From Plotosus lineatus (Eukaryota; Chordata; Actinopteri; Siluriformes; Plotosidae), in contig CM045739.1 in NCBI GenBank assembly GCA_024760905.1, positions 1,812,001 to 1,876,000 of the forward strand: DNA of 64,000 nt, read 5' to 3'. The position numbers and the translations under genes were made by a program. The notes under the pieces were generated by a model. That model was not told the DNA's origin. It made no database searches and saw only the letters and a program-made list of their open reading frames with translations. Below are positions 25,018 to 39,000 of this stretch, piece by piece. Each line of letters begins with the position of its first letter. The first letter of the stretch is position 1.

Positions 25018-27600
25018 CAGACCATGGACAGGGTCACTGTCTGAGTGGACTTTGTGGTTTGGGCCTATTTCTTGCATAAATCAGGTTATAAACTCGTGTG
25101 CCCCCCCCCCCCCCTTACCCCCCTAAACAAAACACAAAAAAACCATCTGTCTCTGTAGATGTGGTCAGGGGACAGTGTGTCCTGCACACCTGTCTGCATG
25201 TGTTCAGGTGTGGAGGTATTTGGTTTTTTTGTTTTTTTTCTTCGCACACCGTTAATGCCTTAAACACACACCTGCACTCCCCCCTGCCCCTTCATGGACT
25301 TCTGACTTTTATGGATCTTTAATAACTGCCTGAGGAACTTCCTGGTTTCAGAACACCAGCGCTGAGGATCATGGCTACAAACCAGCTGGTGGAGGAGGCG
25401 GTGCTGACGTTACTCCACACAGCATGTAAACGTACTGTTGGAATGAAGGACCACATCTTTAAAATTAACACAATCAGAACCATTAACATCAACTGCTGCT
25501 TTACATCTGTAAAACATCCTGTCTGTCCGTCCGTCTGTCTGTACTCACTGCATTTATATGGCCTTTGGCCATCATGGCCTTTATAGGGTTTTTGGTAAAG
25601 AAATGGAATTTTTTTTACTCGTTCTGCAGCAGAAACGCCATCTGTGATTTAGGAAGTTTTGTTGATGGGGAAGAATCAACTCCAGGGAAATATTTACAGT
25701 AGTTTGAGATTGTAGTTTGCGATTAGCATTAGGGCTGTAAATTTTTGAAGCAATTACTGTGTAATGATTCTCACTGGAACATTATTATCTGCAGTTGTGA
25801 AGTGTTTCAAAGGGTGTGGCCAGGCTCCAGATCACTGAGAAAGTGGGGCAGGAATTTGCATACTAAACTTATGGGTGACCTTTGAACTCTTAGTCCTGGC
25901 TAATTACCAACAGGTCGGATTTTTTCTTTTCTTTTCTTTTTAAGATGCACCATTGATTTGATTTAAAAATAAATCACCAGCCAGTTTGTGAAAAATCGAA
26001 GGCGTGTGCAGTGTAACTGGCTGCTTCGAGCTGCGCCGATTGGTGTATGCAGAGGGTAAATATCTTGGCAGTTGGCTAACTCCTATCACTTTTCTGAACC
26101 GTGTCCAACCCCACCTAACACTTGCCACACCCATGTCTGACTTCAGGCTGTGGGTGCAGTGATGATTTGTTATCGGCACGGTTTTTAAATCTGCAGATTT
26201 GTGATTGTTCGGGTTACGACTGAGCTGAAGGCGTGTTTGTGTACGGGGCAGGCGATTGGATGTTGATGTTTTTAGAGGTTAGAGTTTCAGGGATGTCTTT
26301 GGGTCCACAGTTACATGATGGACTCTGCAGTGCCATATTTACCATAAATTTTAGTACATGAGTTTTTTGGACTTGATGTTTGATTAATAATGAATCTTGT
26401 CGTCGGCGGGAACCCGGAAGATTGGTGTGTGTGGATGCTTTAAACTGGACACATGATCGGCGTGGCTGTAATGCACCGGTCATATTCAGGTGGAATGTTC
26501 TGCCAGCTTTCTCCTGGCAGGTTTGTGTGATCAGCAGGAGTGAGGTTCTCAGCTCAAGCTGAGATTTGGTCCAGGGTTTTTTTTTTTTTTTTCAATTCAA
26601 ACTCTTGTGGTGAACAGAATTATGGAATTTCAGGGCACATCAACCTCAGGAACATAAACGTTCCATTTTAATTGTAAAAATAAAATTCATACACAACCTT
26701 GTGTTGAAATAAAAAAATAGCTGCATTCCGTCACTTCATCCTGCGGAAGCTGGCATATAAAGACGTTTCCATGGCAACGAGAGATTTCGGATTGAATTAC
26801 AGTATCGTCCTGATAAGATTTTTTTTTCCTCCTTTAACATTATTTGCAGGATTTTGAGTTTCTCCTGATTGTAAATTAAACTTATTGCTATTTTTATATT
26901 TCTGCACAACTCCCTGTAACAGACGAGGGTGAAAACTGGAGCACAAGCCACGCCCTCCGCAAACAGATCGCTGCTGGTGTCGTTTTCTCTTTCAGCGCGA
27001 GTGGCAGTGCCTGTTTCGGAACATGTAGTTTGGGTTCGGTGTTGAGCTGTGATTCCAGGTTTCTTTGTGCATATCAACAGCCACGTGATGTTTTTTCTTT
27101 TGGATTTTAAATGTGAACGAACATGGTCAGTCTGAAGGAGGACCGATTTATCCCGATGCCGAAATCGCTCCAGATTTCTCAATTTTATTTCTTTACGGCA
27201 GAATCTTGGCATTAATTTCACATTACAACCACGCACTTGGATGATTGTCACGGTTACTATGGAGACCACATCAGTTTGGCCTTGACTGTTTGAACCGGTT
27301 TAAGGCCCACGGCCAGAGTTTGGTGATGGAATTATAGGCCCCGCCCTCTCACAAAAGTAATAACCTCCAAACCACGTTCATGTCTGACCGGCGGGTTGAG
27401 GATGGCCCCGGGTCACATTGTGTGCCGCGCTCCGGGTGGACGGAGTGTTTGAAGTTGATGTGCCTGCATTTCAGTGACCGACTGCATTGTGGATTTGCTG
27501 GTCGAGGGCCATTGAGATTATTTTTGTAACGAATTGTGCACATGGTACTCCGTGGCCTTATAATAAAGATGAATAAACATTTATTAAATTCTGGTGGTTT
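25018..27600 (+). other. b4galt3 3' UTR / downstream region, poly(A) signals
   Basis: No further coding exon is visible. Two AATAAA signals lie at 27562-27567 and 27572-27577, consistent with a long 3' UTR ending near 27.6 kb and converging on mtdh. An earlier AAAATAAA at about 25964 could serve a shorter form. Contents include a poly(C) tract near 25100. No gene or transposon is recognised between 25100 and 27500. Confidence 0.5.
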
Positions 27601-27884
27601 GGGTTTTCCTTTCACGCGGCTCTGGTTTCTGCGGCCCGCTCAGCACGCTTCAGCGAGCCCACATTCCCTCAGGCGGTCAAGGGGACAGACCGGATGCACT
27701 CAATACCCAGCGATTCCAGCAAGTTCTGTCCAGGTGAATTAAATGTAATTTATAAATGGAACCACCAGAAGGAGGCGTGTCTACACCACAGTCACATGCA
27801 GTAAATGCTTATGAAATGTTGTTTTCTTGTTTCTCAGGTTTGTGGATCCGGTCAGCTGTGTTGCGAGAATGAGAAGCACCACGC

Positions 27885-28762
27885 GAGTTTGCGAAGAAAT
27901 CACGTTTATTCACGGAGAGAAACATGACGTGTACAGAGGAGGGGAAAGTGCATGCAGCGGACAGACGGCCACGACACCGTCACTGCGTCCACACCCCGCC
28001 ATCGGGGAAGGCCTCGGAGTCCCGGCGACTGAAAGAAAAAAACGCTCAGGGGTGGGGTCACTTGATCACATGACTCATCTTTTTTGATTGGAGTCCACTT
28101 TCGAATTACACATGCAAACAAGGGGAGGAAAGAGGGTGGGGCTGTGTGGAACAAGTGCCATATCCGCTCGAACCGCGTTAGACACAAGTTTAAACGTTCC
28201 ACGGACAGCCTTTACCGAGTCAAAGCGAAATGTATTTCACTTCAACCGTCCCAAAATCGAGCAAACATCCACCACGTCCCGTTTGTGTCCCTCAGACCAG
28301 AGAATCGGCTCCACCCCCAGAAGGCGGGAACAAAACTAACACAAAACCATTTTAAACATTTTATCTGACGTTAGTTCGGTGGCTTCGGTTTTTTGCAGAA
28401 CAAGTTATTAACTCGACACAGAACGAGACGCCGTGGACGTTTTATTTTATTTTTCTCATTTTCTTAAGACAAACAAAAATCTCATCAGTTTCACTACAGA
28501 ATTATAAATTAACCTACAGCGCTAAAAAGACATTTCCTATAAAATGTGAATCAGGCAGGTGCTGATCATCGCTGAAAAACACAGTTTCACCTCAACTAAC
28601 TGGAAACCTTCATTGCAAAGAACCGCCAAACTTTCAACATCGACATCAGAACCGATTCAGATCTTCTCCTGAACTGTGAGAAAATGTTGATGAATATCAC
28701 AAGACAGACGGATGATCAGCACAGGACTGATGTTCACACACACACACACATGACTGATTTCA

Positions 28763-28797
<35 letters not shown>

Positions 28798-28927
28798 GAC
28801 TGATATGTTACACTGTGTGCAGTCTGAACTCGCTCACACTGGCACGCTAATCCACCCGAAGTCCGACCCGCGGTCTCTCTGAAATCAGGTTGATTGCATA
28901 TCAACATTTCTTTTCTGAAATCCACGC
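27885..28927 (-). other. mtdh 3' UTR with poly(A) signal
   Basis: On the - strand, AATAAA is present at 27905-27910, and further AATAAA motifs lie at about 28440-28452. The segment between these and the stop codon has no other coding signal. It contains (CA)n and (CT)n microsatellites at 28736-28800. Confidence 0.5.
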
Positions 28928-29876
28928 TCATGTTTCTCTCCGTGCCTTCTTCTTCTTGACCTGTTTGGGGGATTCCCAGCTCTCCTCGGGTTTCTCTGGA
29001 GGACAGGAGAAAGGAACAGGGTTAGGGGTCGTGCTGGGAGGACTCGCATCAGTATGAAAAATGCCAATCGTTACTGTTACGGTGCACTTCCTGCGCCCTC
29101 TGCAGGACATTACAAGTAACAGGAAGTGGTGTGCTCTTTGGCTGACTCACTCTGAGTGGGTGCAGCTGTGCTTTTGAGTGATGCCTCAGGTTCGACGGGT
29201 TTCAACTGGACTCGAGGGGACAGCAGAATTTCTTGCTCCTACTCAGACACACCATTTAACAGTACAGACCTCGTGCAAAGCTAATATTGCTAACAAGGAG
29301 TGAACTCCATCAGCAGATTAACGTTAAACAACGGAATCTTTTCTCACTTTAGTGATTTTAGGCAAAATGTTCCCTGCAGTGTTCTGGTCCTTAGCCACAC
29401 CCACTTCCACCTGTCAATCAACAAGTAAACAAAAATGCAGATAATCCATTATTGATTGACATAATTCTGCAGTGTATATACAGTGAACTGTTGTGGGTGG
29501 TACTCAGCCTGTGATTTGGGGTGGAGCTTCACCTGAACAGCGCTTCCAGTTTCCTCCAGTTTCTTCTTTTTCTTCTTCTTCTTTTTGGCTTTGCTGTTGC
29601 CCGGAGACACAGCTTCATCTTTGTCCTTTTCCGGATCAGAGTCCTGTGAGATGCGGATAAAAGAAAACGGCAACGACTCCATATGCAGAACTGTGAGAGC
29701 CGGTGCACGGCGACCATGAAGCAGAGCACGCAGGGACTCGAGAGGAATTTATTATTTTCATTGAACAACTGACCTGAGGTTCATCAGGAGAACCAGCACC
29801 ACCTACAGGCTCCTCATAATTCCCCCACTCCTCACACGGGGCGCAGTAATCTGACGCTGGGTCTACAGAGCCACTG

Positions 29877-29919
<43 letters not shown>

Positions 29920-30535
29920 ATTTGGCAAAATGACTCAAAAGTTGTCAGGACAACTCCAGAGATTCAGGCCAAAATAAACGAATAAAAAGTTGAAGGATTT
30001 ACAATAAATCCATCACTTCCTGAAGTTTTACAGCCAAGAATCTCAAAGTAACAAACCTGACAATTTACCCAACAGTTCACCTCTAAAGTCCCAACTCGAC
30101 AGAAAGGACCAGGAAATACCCTCTGAGCCCAGCAAGGTTACATTTTTAGTTTCTCATCACCGCCTGCATTCGATTTTGTATTCACATGAAAAAAGTTCAT
30201 CGCTGATGGAAAAAACCGTGTCAATAATGTCATCGGGATCCTGTTTACTGTTGTTATGCCTAACTGCTTTTAACGATGCTATCTATGGATAATTTCTATA
30301 TTTACTATTACGGACAAAAACTTCACACATGCTCACTGATTACAACAAAAAAAATACATTTTTTAAATGAATTTGGGTGATAAATTTCTTAAGAATAACA
30401 AATATCAAGAACATTAAAAATTTAAATTTCAACTTATTTGTTGCTGCACTCACTGGGTCCAGACCACTCATCAGCCACAGGGACAGGACACGCCCAGGGT
30501 CTCTCAGGTACAACCTGTACCTCAGCATCTAGACG

Positions 30536-30572
<37 letters not shown>

Positions 30573-32449
30573 CAGAGTTTGGAGAATTGATACCTCTGTA
30601 CATTTGACTGAAACTTTTCTCTCACACTGCAACACTGACAGTGTCCAACAGGGGGGAGTGCAGAGCAGGTTTGCCCATACTGAGATTCAGCCAGGATGTG
30701 ATTCAGATCCGTGAGATGAGATTTCCTTTCAGCTTTTTCCCTTTCTCAGGGGTCGCCACAGCAAATGACTCGCATGTTTAATTTGGTTCATAGGTTTTTA
30801 GGTCGATGCGCTTCTTGACACAACCCTTTAGCGAGGGACAGAAACACTGACGGCTTTGCAGCTCCTCTTTACGAAAGTCAGCAATGGTTCTTTTACATCA
30901 ACCTCTAACCATAGACATGGCCGGCCTTTGATAACCTACTTCGTGCACTGGAACTCAAACCCCACAACCTTAAAATCAGCAATCCAGTGCCCTTTACCAC
31001 GAGACCACCGCTGCAAAATGTAATTCTCATCTCGCAGATTCACCAAATGATTAATCCTACAAACTGGCACAAAGAGAGCAAAAGCTCTGTCGGATACATC
31101 CTGAAGAGCTCACTTATCAATCACAGGGTCAACACACGACACACACACACACACCCCCGCACACACACAGCCCCGCGCGCGCGCACACACACAGCCCCGC
31201 GCGCACACACAGCCCCGCGCGCACACACAGCCCCGCGCGCACACACAGCCCCGCGCGCACACACAGCCCCGCGCGCACACACAGCCCCGCGCGCACACAC
31301 AGCCCCAAGACACACAGCCTCAAGGCGCACACACAGCCTCGCTATACACACACAGCCCTGCACACACAGCCTCAAGGCGCAGCACACACCCACCCACACA
31401 GACCCCCGCGCACAGCCCCACACGCACACACCCACAACCCCGCCCCACACACAGCCCCACACACACACACACAACCCCGCCCCACACACAGCACCACACA
31501 CACACACAGCCCCACACACAGCCCCACACACAGCCCCACACACACACACACACACACACACACAGCCCCACACAGCCCCACGCACACACACCCACAACCC
31601 CCCACACACACACACACAGCCTCTGCACTCACAGCCGCACTTCACAGCCACACAGCCGCACACACACACCCACACACACACACAGCCCCACACACAGCCC
31701 CACACACACCCCACAACCCCACACACACACACAGCCCCCTGCACTCACAGCCGCACTCACAGCCACACAGCCGCACACACACAGCCACACACACACAGCC
31801 CCACACACACACACAGCCCCACACACAGCCCCACACACACACACACAGCCCCACACACACACACAGCCCCACACACACACACAGCACCACACACACACAC
31901 AGCCCCACACACACACACAGCCCCACACACACACACAGCCCCACACACACACAGCCCCACACACACACACAGCCCCACACACACACAGCCCCACACACAC
32001 ACAGCCACAGCCACAGCCACACACACACACACAGCCCCACACACACACACAGCCGCACTCACAGCCACACAGCCACACACACACAGCCACACACACACAG
32101 CCACACACACACAGCCACACACACACAGCCCCACAGCCACACACACACACACACACAGCCACACACACACAGCCACACACACACAGCCACACACACACAC
32201 AGCCACACACACAGCACACACACAGCCCACACACACACAGCCACAGCCACACACACACAGCCACACACAGCCACACAGCCACACACACAGCCACACAGCC
32301 ACACACACACAGCCACACAGCCACACACACAGCCACACAGCCCCACACACACACACACAGCCCACACACACACAGCCACACACACACACACACACACACA
32401 CAGCCACACACACACACAGCCACACACACACAGCCACACACACACACAG

Positions 32450-32499
<50 letters not shown>

Positions 32500-33179
32500 C
32501 CACACACACAGCCACACACACACAGCCACACACACACACAGCCACACACACACACACAGCCACACACACACACACAGCCACACACAGCCACAGCCACACA
32601 CAGCCACAGCCACACACACACAGCCACAGCCACACACAGCCACACACACACACACAGCCACACACACACACACACAGCCACACACACACAGCCACACACA
32701 CACACAGCCACACACACACACAGCCACACACACACAGCCACACACACACACAGCCACACACACACACACAGCCACACACACACACAGCCACACACACACA
32801 GCCACACACACAGCCACACACACACAGCCACACACACACACAGCCACACACACACACACAGCCACACACACACAGCCACACACACACACACAGCCACACA
32901 CACAGCCACAGCCACACACACACAGCCACACACACACACACAGCCACACACACACAGCCACACACACACACAGCCACACACACACAGCCACAGCCACACA
33001 CACAGCCACACACACACAGCCACACACACACACAGCCACACACACACACAGCCACACACACAGCCACACACACACACAGCCACACACACACACAGCCACA
33101 CACACACAGCCACACACACACAGCCACACACACAGCCACACACACACACAGCCACACACACACAGCCACACACACACAG

Positions 33180-33211
<32 letters not shown>

Positions 33212-33986
33212 CCACACACACACAGCCACACACACACAGCCACAGCCACACACACAGCCACCGCCACACACACACACAGCCCCACACACACAGCCACACA
33301 CACACACACACACACACAGCCACACACACACACACAGCCACACACACACACACAGCCACACACACACACAGCCACACACACACACAGCCACACACACACA
33401 CACAGCCACAGCCACACACACACACACACACACACACACAGCCACACACACACACACACACCCACACACACAGCCACACACCCACAGCCACACACACACA
33501 GCCACAGCCCCACACACAGCCACAGCCACACACACACACAGCCACACACACACACAGCCACACACAGCCACAGCCACACACACCCACACAGCCACACACA
33601 CACACACACAGCCACACACAGCCACACACACACAGCCACACACACACACAGCCACAGCTACACACACAGCCACACACACACAGCCACACACAGCCACAGC
33701 CACACACACACAGCCACACACAGCCACAGCCACACACACACAGCCACACACACACACAGCCACACACACACAGCCACACACACAGCCACACACACACACA
33801 GCCACACACACACACAGCCACACACACACACAGCCACACACACACACAGCCACACACACACACAGCCACACACACACACACAGCCACACACACACACAGC
33901 CCCACACACACACACAGCCACACACACACACAGCCCACACACACACACACAGCCCCACACACACACAGCCCCACACACACACACAG

Positions 33987-34018
<32 letters not shown>

Positions 34019-34797
34019 CCACACACACACACACACACACACACAGCCACACACACACACAGCCACACACACACACAGCCACACACACACACAGCCACAC
34101 ACACACACAGCCACACACACAGCCACACACACACACACACAGCCACACACACACACACAGCCACACACACACACACAGCCACACACACACAGCCACACAC
34201 ACAGCCACACACACACAGCCACACACACACACAGCCACACACACACACACACACACACACAGCCACAGCCACACACACACACACACACACACACACAGCC
34301 ACACACACACACACACACACACACACAGCCACACACACACAGCCACACACACACAGCCACACACACCCACAGCCACACACACACACACAGCCACACAGCC
34401 ACAGCCACACACACACACACACACACAGCCACAGCCACAGCCACACACAGCCACACACACACAGCCACACACACACACAGCCACACACACACAGCCACAC
34501 ACACAGCCACACACACAGCCACAGCCACACACACAGCCACAGCCACACACACAGCCACAGCCACACACACACACAGCCACACACACACACAGCCACAGCC
34601 ACACACACACACAGCCACACACACACACACAGCCACACACACAGCCACACACAGCCACACACACACACACAGCCACACACAGCCACACACACACACACAC
34701 ACACACAGCCACACACACACACAGCCACACACACACACCACACACACACACAGCCACACACACACACACAGCCACACACACACACAGCCACACACAG

Positions 34798-34837
<40 letters not shown>

Positions 34838-36039
34838 CCACACACACACACACACACAGCCACACAGCCACACACACAGCCACACACACACACACAGCCA
34901 CACACACAGCCACACACACACACACAGCCACACACACACACACAGCCACACACACCCACAGCCACACACACACACACAGCCACACACACAGCCACACCCA
35001 CACACACAGCCACACACACACAGCCACACACACACAGCCACACACACACAGCCACACACACACAGCCACACACACACAGCCACACACACAGCCACACACA
35101 CACAGCCACACACACACAGCCACACACACACAGCCACACACACACAGCCACACACACACAGCCACACACACACAGCCACACACACACACAGCCACACACA
35201 CACAGCCACACACACAGCCACACACACACAGCCACACACACACAGCCACACACACAGCCACACACACACAGCCACACACACACAGCCACACACACACAGC
35301 CACACACACACAGCCACACACACACAGCCACACACACACAGCCACACACACACAGCCACACACACACAGCCACACACACACAGCCACACACACACAGCCA
35401 CACACACACCAGGGACACATGCTTGCACCCCCTTCACACAAGCGCACCTCACACATGCCAACCACACACACCCCTACTCGCATACCCATGCCCCTACACA
35501 CAGCAACCACATGCACCCATGTGCAACACCCCACGCCCGCACACACACACAGGCCGGAACTGTGGCACCGGGAGGAAACCCATGCAAGCACGGGAGAACA
35601 CACTCTCCACACAGAATCGAGCTCGGCACTCAACCCGGGACCTTCCCGCTCTGCAGTGTATGTGCTGACCATTACGAGTCCATTCAGTCCAAAATAAAAA
35701 TAAATGAGTGACAAACAAAATACAGGCCTCATACCTGCAGTCATTCCGTGGATCGCGGTCGGAATGTGAGACCCATCCACGATCATCCACGAGCCTGAAA
35801 CACACAAAACATTTCCCTCAGGAGTTAATAAAATTCAGTGCCACAGCACATTAATGGCCACCATAGACCAATCAGAACACAGAATTCAGCTGTGTGATTT
35901 ACCCTCCATATCCTGATTCCACATGGACATTTCAGACTTCACACTGTTCCAGGTCTGCAAGTGAGGCGGCACTGACACGCCCAGATCCCAAGATCCGGAT
36001 CGGTTCACGGCTTTCCCATCCCACACGTGAGATGCTGAA

Positions 36040-36085
<46 letters not shown>

Positions 36086-39000
36086 TATCATGCGTGTACA
36101 CCTTACCCTACACCAGGGGTCGGGAACCTTTTTGACTAAGGAAAAAAAAAAGAAAGACATTTTAAAATCTAATCCTGAGAGCCTTATTATTTTATACACA
36201 TATATATATATATATAAATAAATAAAAGGGGCAGTGGTGGTCTAGTGATATAGGGTGCTGCATTGCTGATCCTAAGGTTGGGGGTTCGAGTCCCACTCTC
36301 CACAAGGTTGTTGCTGTCCCCCCAGTGCACTGACTGGGTTATCGAAGGCCATCTCTCACTGTCTATGGTGTGAGGCATGTAAAAGAACCATTGCTGACTT
36401 TCATAAAGAGGAGCTGCAAAGCTGTCAGCGTGTTTCTGTCCTGCGCTAAAGGGTTGTGTCAAAAATGGCATCGACCTAAAAATCTATGCCAAATCAAACG
36501 TGCGAATCATTCACTATGCTCATCTACGACCGGTCGACCCTATGACAGCTATAAGATCGGAGTATCTTCGGGCGTGTATAACTAAGCACGCTCAACTAGT
36601 AGAACTACTACTACAACTAGTAAATAGTAGAGTCGACCGGTCGTAGACGAGCATAGTGCAAAACATGAACAAACAAAACCAACAAATTAAAACGAACAAA
36701 AGAACCAATTTGACTATGAGAACTCCGCGACATCGCTCACAACGTCACTCCAAGTTCAATGTAAAAGGACATGGAACGTAATAAAGTTTATCCTTTTGGT
36801 ATCATTTGTTAAACATGCTACAGAACATAAAATCTCACATTAAACATTAACTGAGATACTGTACTGGAATAATAACTGAAAAAGACTTTAAAACGAGTGC
36901 TTTACAACAGGAGATGCTGTATAATGTTTATATTTTATCACCAATAAAAGTAAAAATTGAAAGGTTTTTCTTAATCATGACTATATTGTACTACATTAAT
37001 ATTGTATTAATGAGTAAGACTGTCTATAGAATGTGTTTAACAAGCATATTTTAGTGCATGTAATAGATGCATAGTATTTTACTTCCGGCTGCTCATTTGC
37101 GCATGTGACGTCATACATGGGGTTTTACTTCCGGGTACAGAACTCGCGGATTATCTCGATTCACGGGAGAGCCCGGAACCGAACCCCAGCGAATATCGAG
37201 GGCCTAGTGTATATCGATACCAATAATAGGTTTTCAATAACACCCCGACCAATTTTGTATGAAATATGTGTTAAAAGTAAAAAAATTATTTATTAAACCA
37301 TTTAAACATTTCATTAACATATTTATTAATTAAACCATTATTAAACATTTTTTACTCATACACACACACACACACTCACTCTCTCGCACACACATCTGTG
37401 GCGCTCTCCGCTGAATGCGAGCTCCGCCCACACACAGGATGCCAGAGCATTTTAAGACGGGGAATTCAAAGTGTATTCCCTGCTCGACAGATCGAAGGTC
37501 CAAACTCAACTTTATCTTGAGGAATCGGAGGTCCAGATGAGCCACGTTTTGTTCACATTCGGCGGAGCGTGCCACATTTATTAAACATTTACTGAATTAA
37601 ACAACTTAAAAAAATGAAAAATAAGCTGCAATGTGCTCTCTCGAAAGAGTAGAGAATGCCTCCTTTCATCTCTGACTGACTCTGTATGCAGTCTCTCCCT
37701 CTCACTCTTTCTCACAAACTCACACACACACATACACTCTCTCACACACACACACACACACCCACACACACACACACACACACACACAAAACTCTCTGGT
37801 GTGTTTTGCCGAATGTGGGCTCACCCATACACAACGCGCAACTGACGGACCAATTCTATTTAAATGTTTAAATGGATGGGATGTTGTATTTAAAGCGGAA
37901 TTACAGTACCAGTTTGAAAGATCAGAGGTCCTGATTCAATATTAACTTGCTTCCTTACGAGATCGGAGGTCTTGTTCCACGGCGCACTGTTTTCATGCTC
38001 CTTCTGCTTCAATATTGTGCCGAAATAATCGCCTCCGTCACTCTATTTCCGCTTTTCAGTATTTTCCGGGTCCGTGATGGATAACGAAATATAACACTGC
38101 AATGATCTCTCAAAAAGAACTCATGAGCCAACATTCCTGTTCAACTCTCCTCTCTCACATGTGTGACAAACAGGAAATATGGGTACAGATCAGCTGCCTC
38201 CTGGCCAATGGGAGGCCAGCGGGGTGGGACGTTGGGAGACAGCATCTCGCGCATGGTTTGAATTTCGAAAGGCGCGTTTGGCGCTTTTTGTAAAAAGAGG
38301 GTGTTTTCATAAAAAGAGGATGAAAATTTAGGAAAATGTTTTCGTAACCTGGAGTTTTCGTACTCGGAGGGTTTTGTAAGTAGAGGGCCGACTGTATTTA
38401 TTTTGTTAAGAAAGGCCACCTGATTTATCTGAGATCCAGATACAGTCATCAAAAAATGGAGCCATAGGTTCCCGACCCCTGCCCAACACCATAATTACCC
38501 CCCCTTTGTTTTATATTATTAAGTCGAAAAGAAAAACCTTTACAGATCAACATCCAGGAAAAAGGTCCTGCAGATATAATTGACCAGCAGCTCCAAGGCT
38601 AACGACACACGTGTGCGGCTGGTGTGCGCGGCTGGTTGTAGTTGGGGTGTGTGTGTGTGTGTCTATGTATGCGTGTTACCTGGTGGAACAACAGTGCGAG
38701 CCACTTCAGGAACAGGAGGATCATCTGTTGGGAGATATAAGGAGGCTGGTACTGATATTCTTGACATTGCAGGCAGATGTGAATATTGTTATGATGTAAG
38801 GCTACATTAAGGATACGCTGCTAACAGCGATTGTGCAACAGAACTCACGTTCTACTGGTGGAACCGGCAGTTGGGTTTTCTTCTGAGCTTTAGGTGCAGT
38901 AGTGGTGGAGGTGTTGGCAGAGGTCTTGTTGGAGGTGGTACTGTTCTCAGAGGTCTTGGGGTTCTTGGTGGAGGTCTTGGTGGTGAGGTTAATGTTGGTG

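Larger units (their letters stand above)
36114..38481. mobile_element. hAT-like composite element in mtdh intron 5
   Basis: The ends CAGGGGTCGGGAACC and GGTTCCCGACCCCTG are perfect inverted repeats. They are flanked by CCCTACAC (36106-36113) and CCCAACAC (38482-38489), an 8-bp TSD with one mismatch. The interior carries a SINE, a hairpin, a pogo-like MITE and (CA)n tracts, and shows no transposase. It is therefore a non-autonomous hAT element that has collected nested insertions. Confidence 0.8.

Noticed and set aside
30987..35807. Long Cys/Val/Trp-rich and His/Thr-rich frames across 31-35 kb
   Set aside because: Simple (CA)n/(GT)n sequence inside an mtdh intron; the peptides are translations of the microsatellite.
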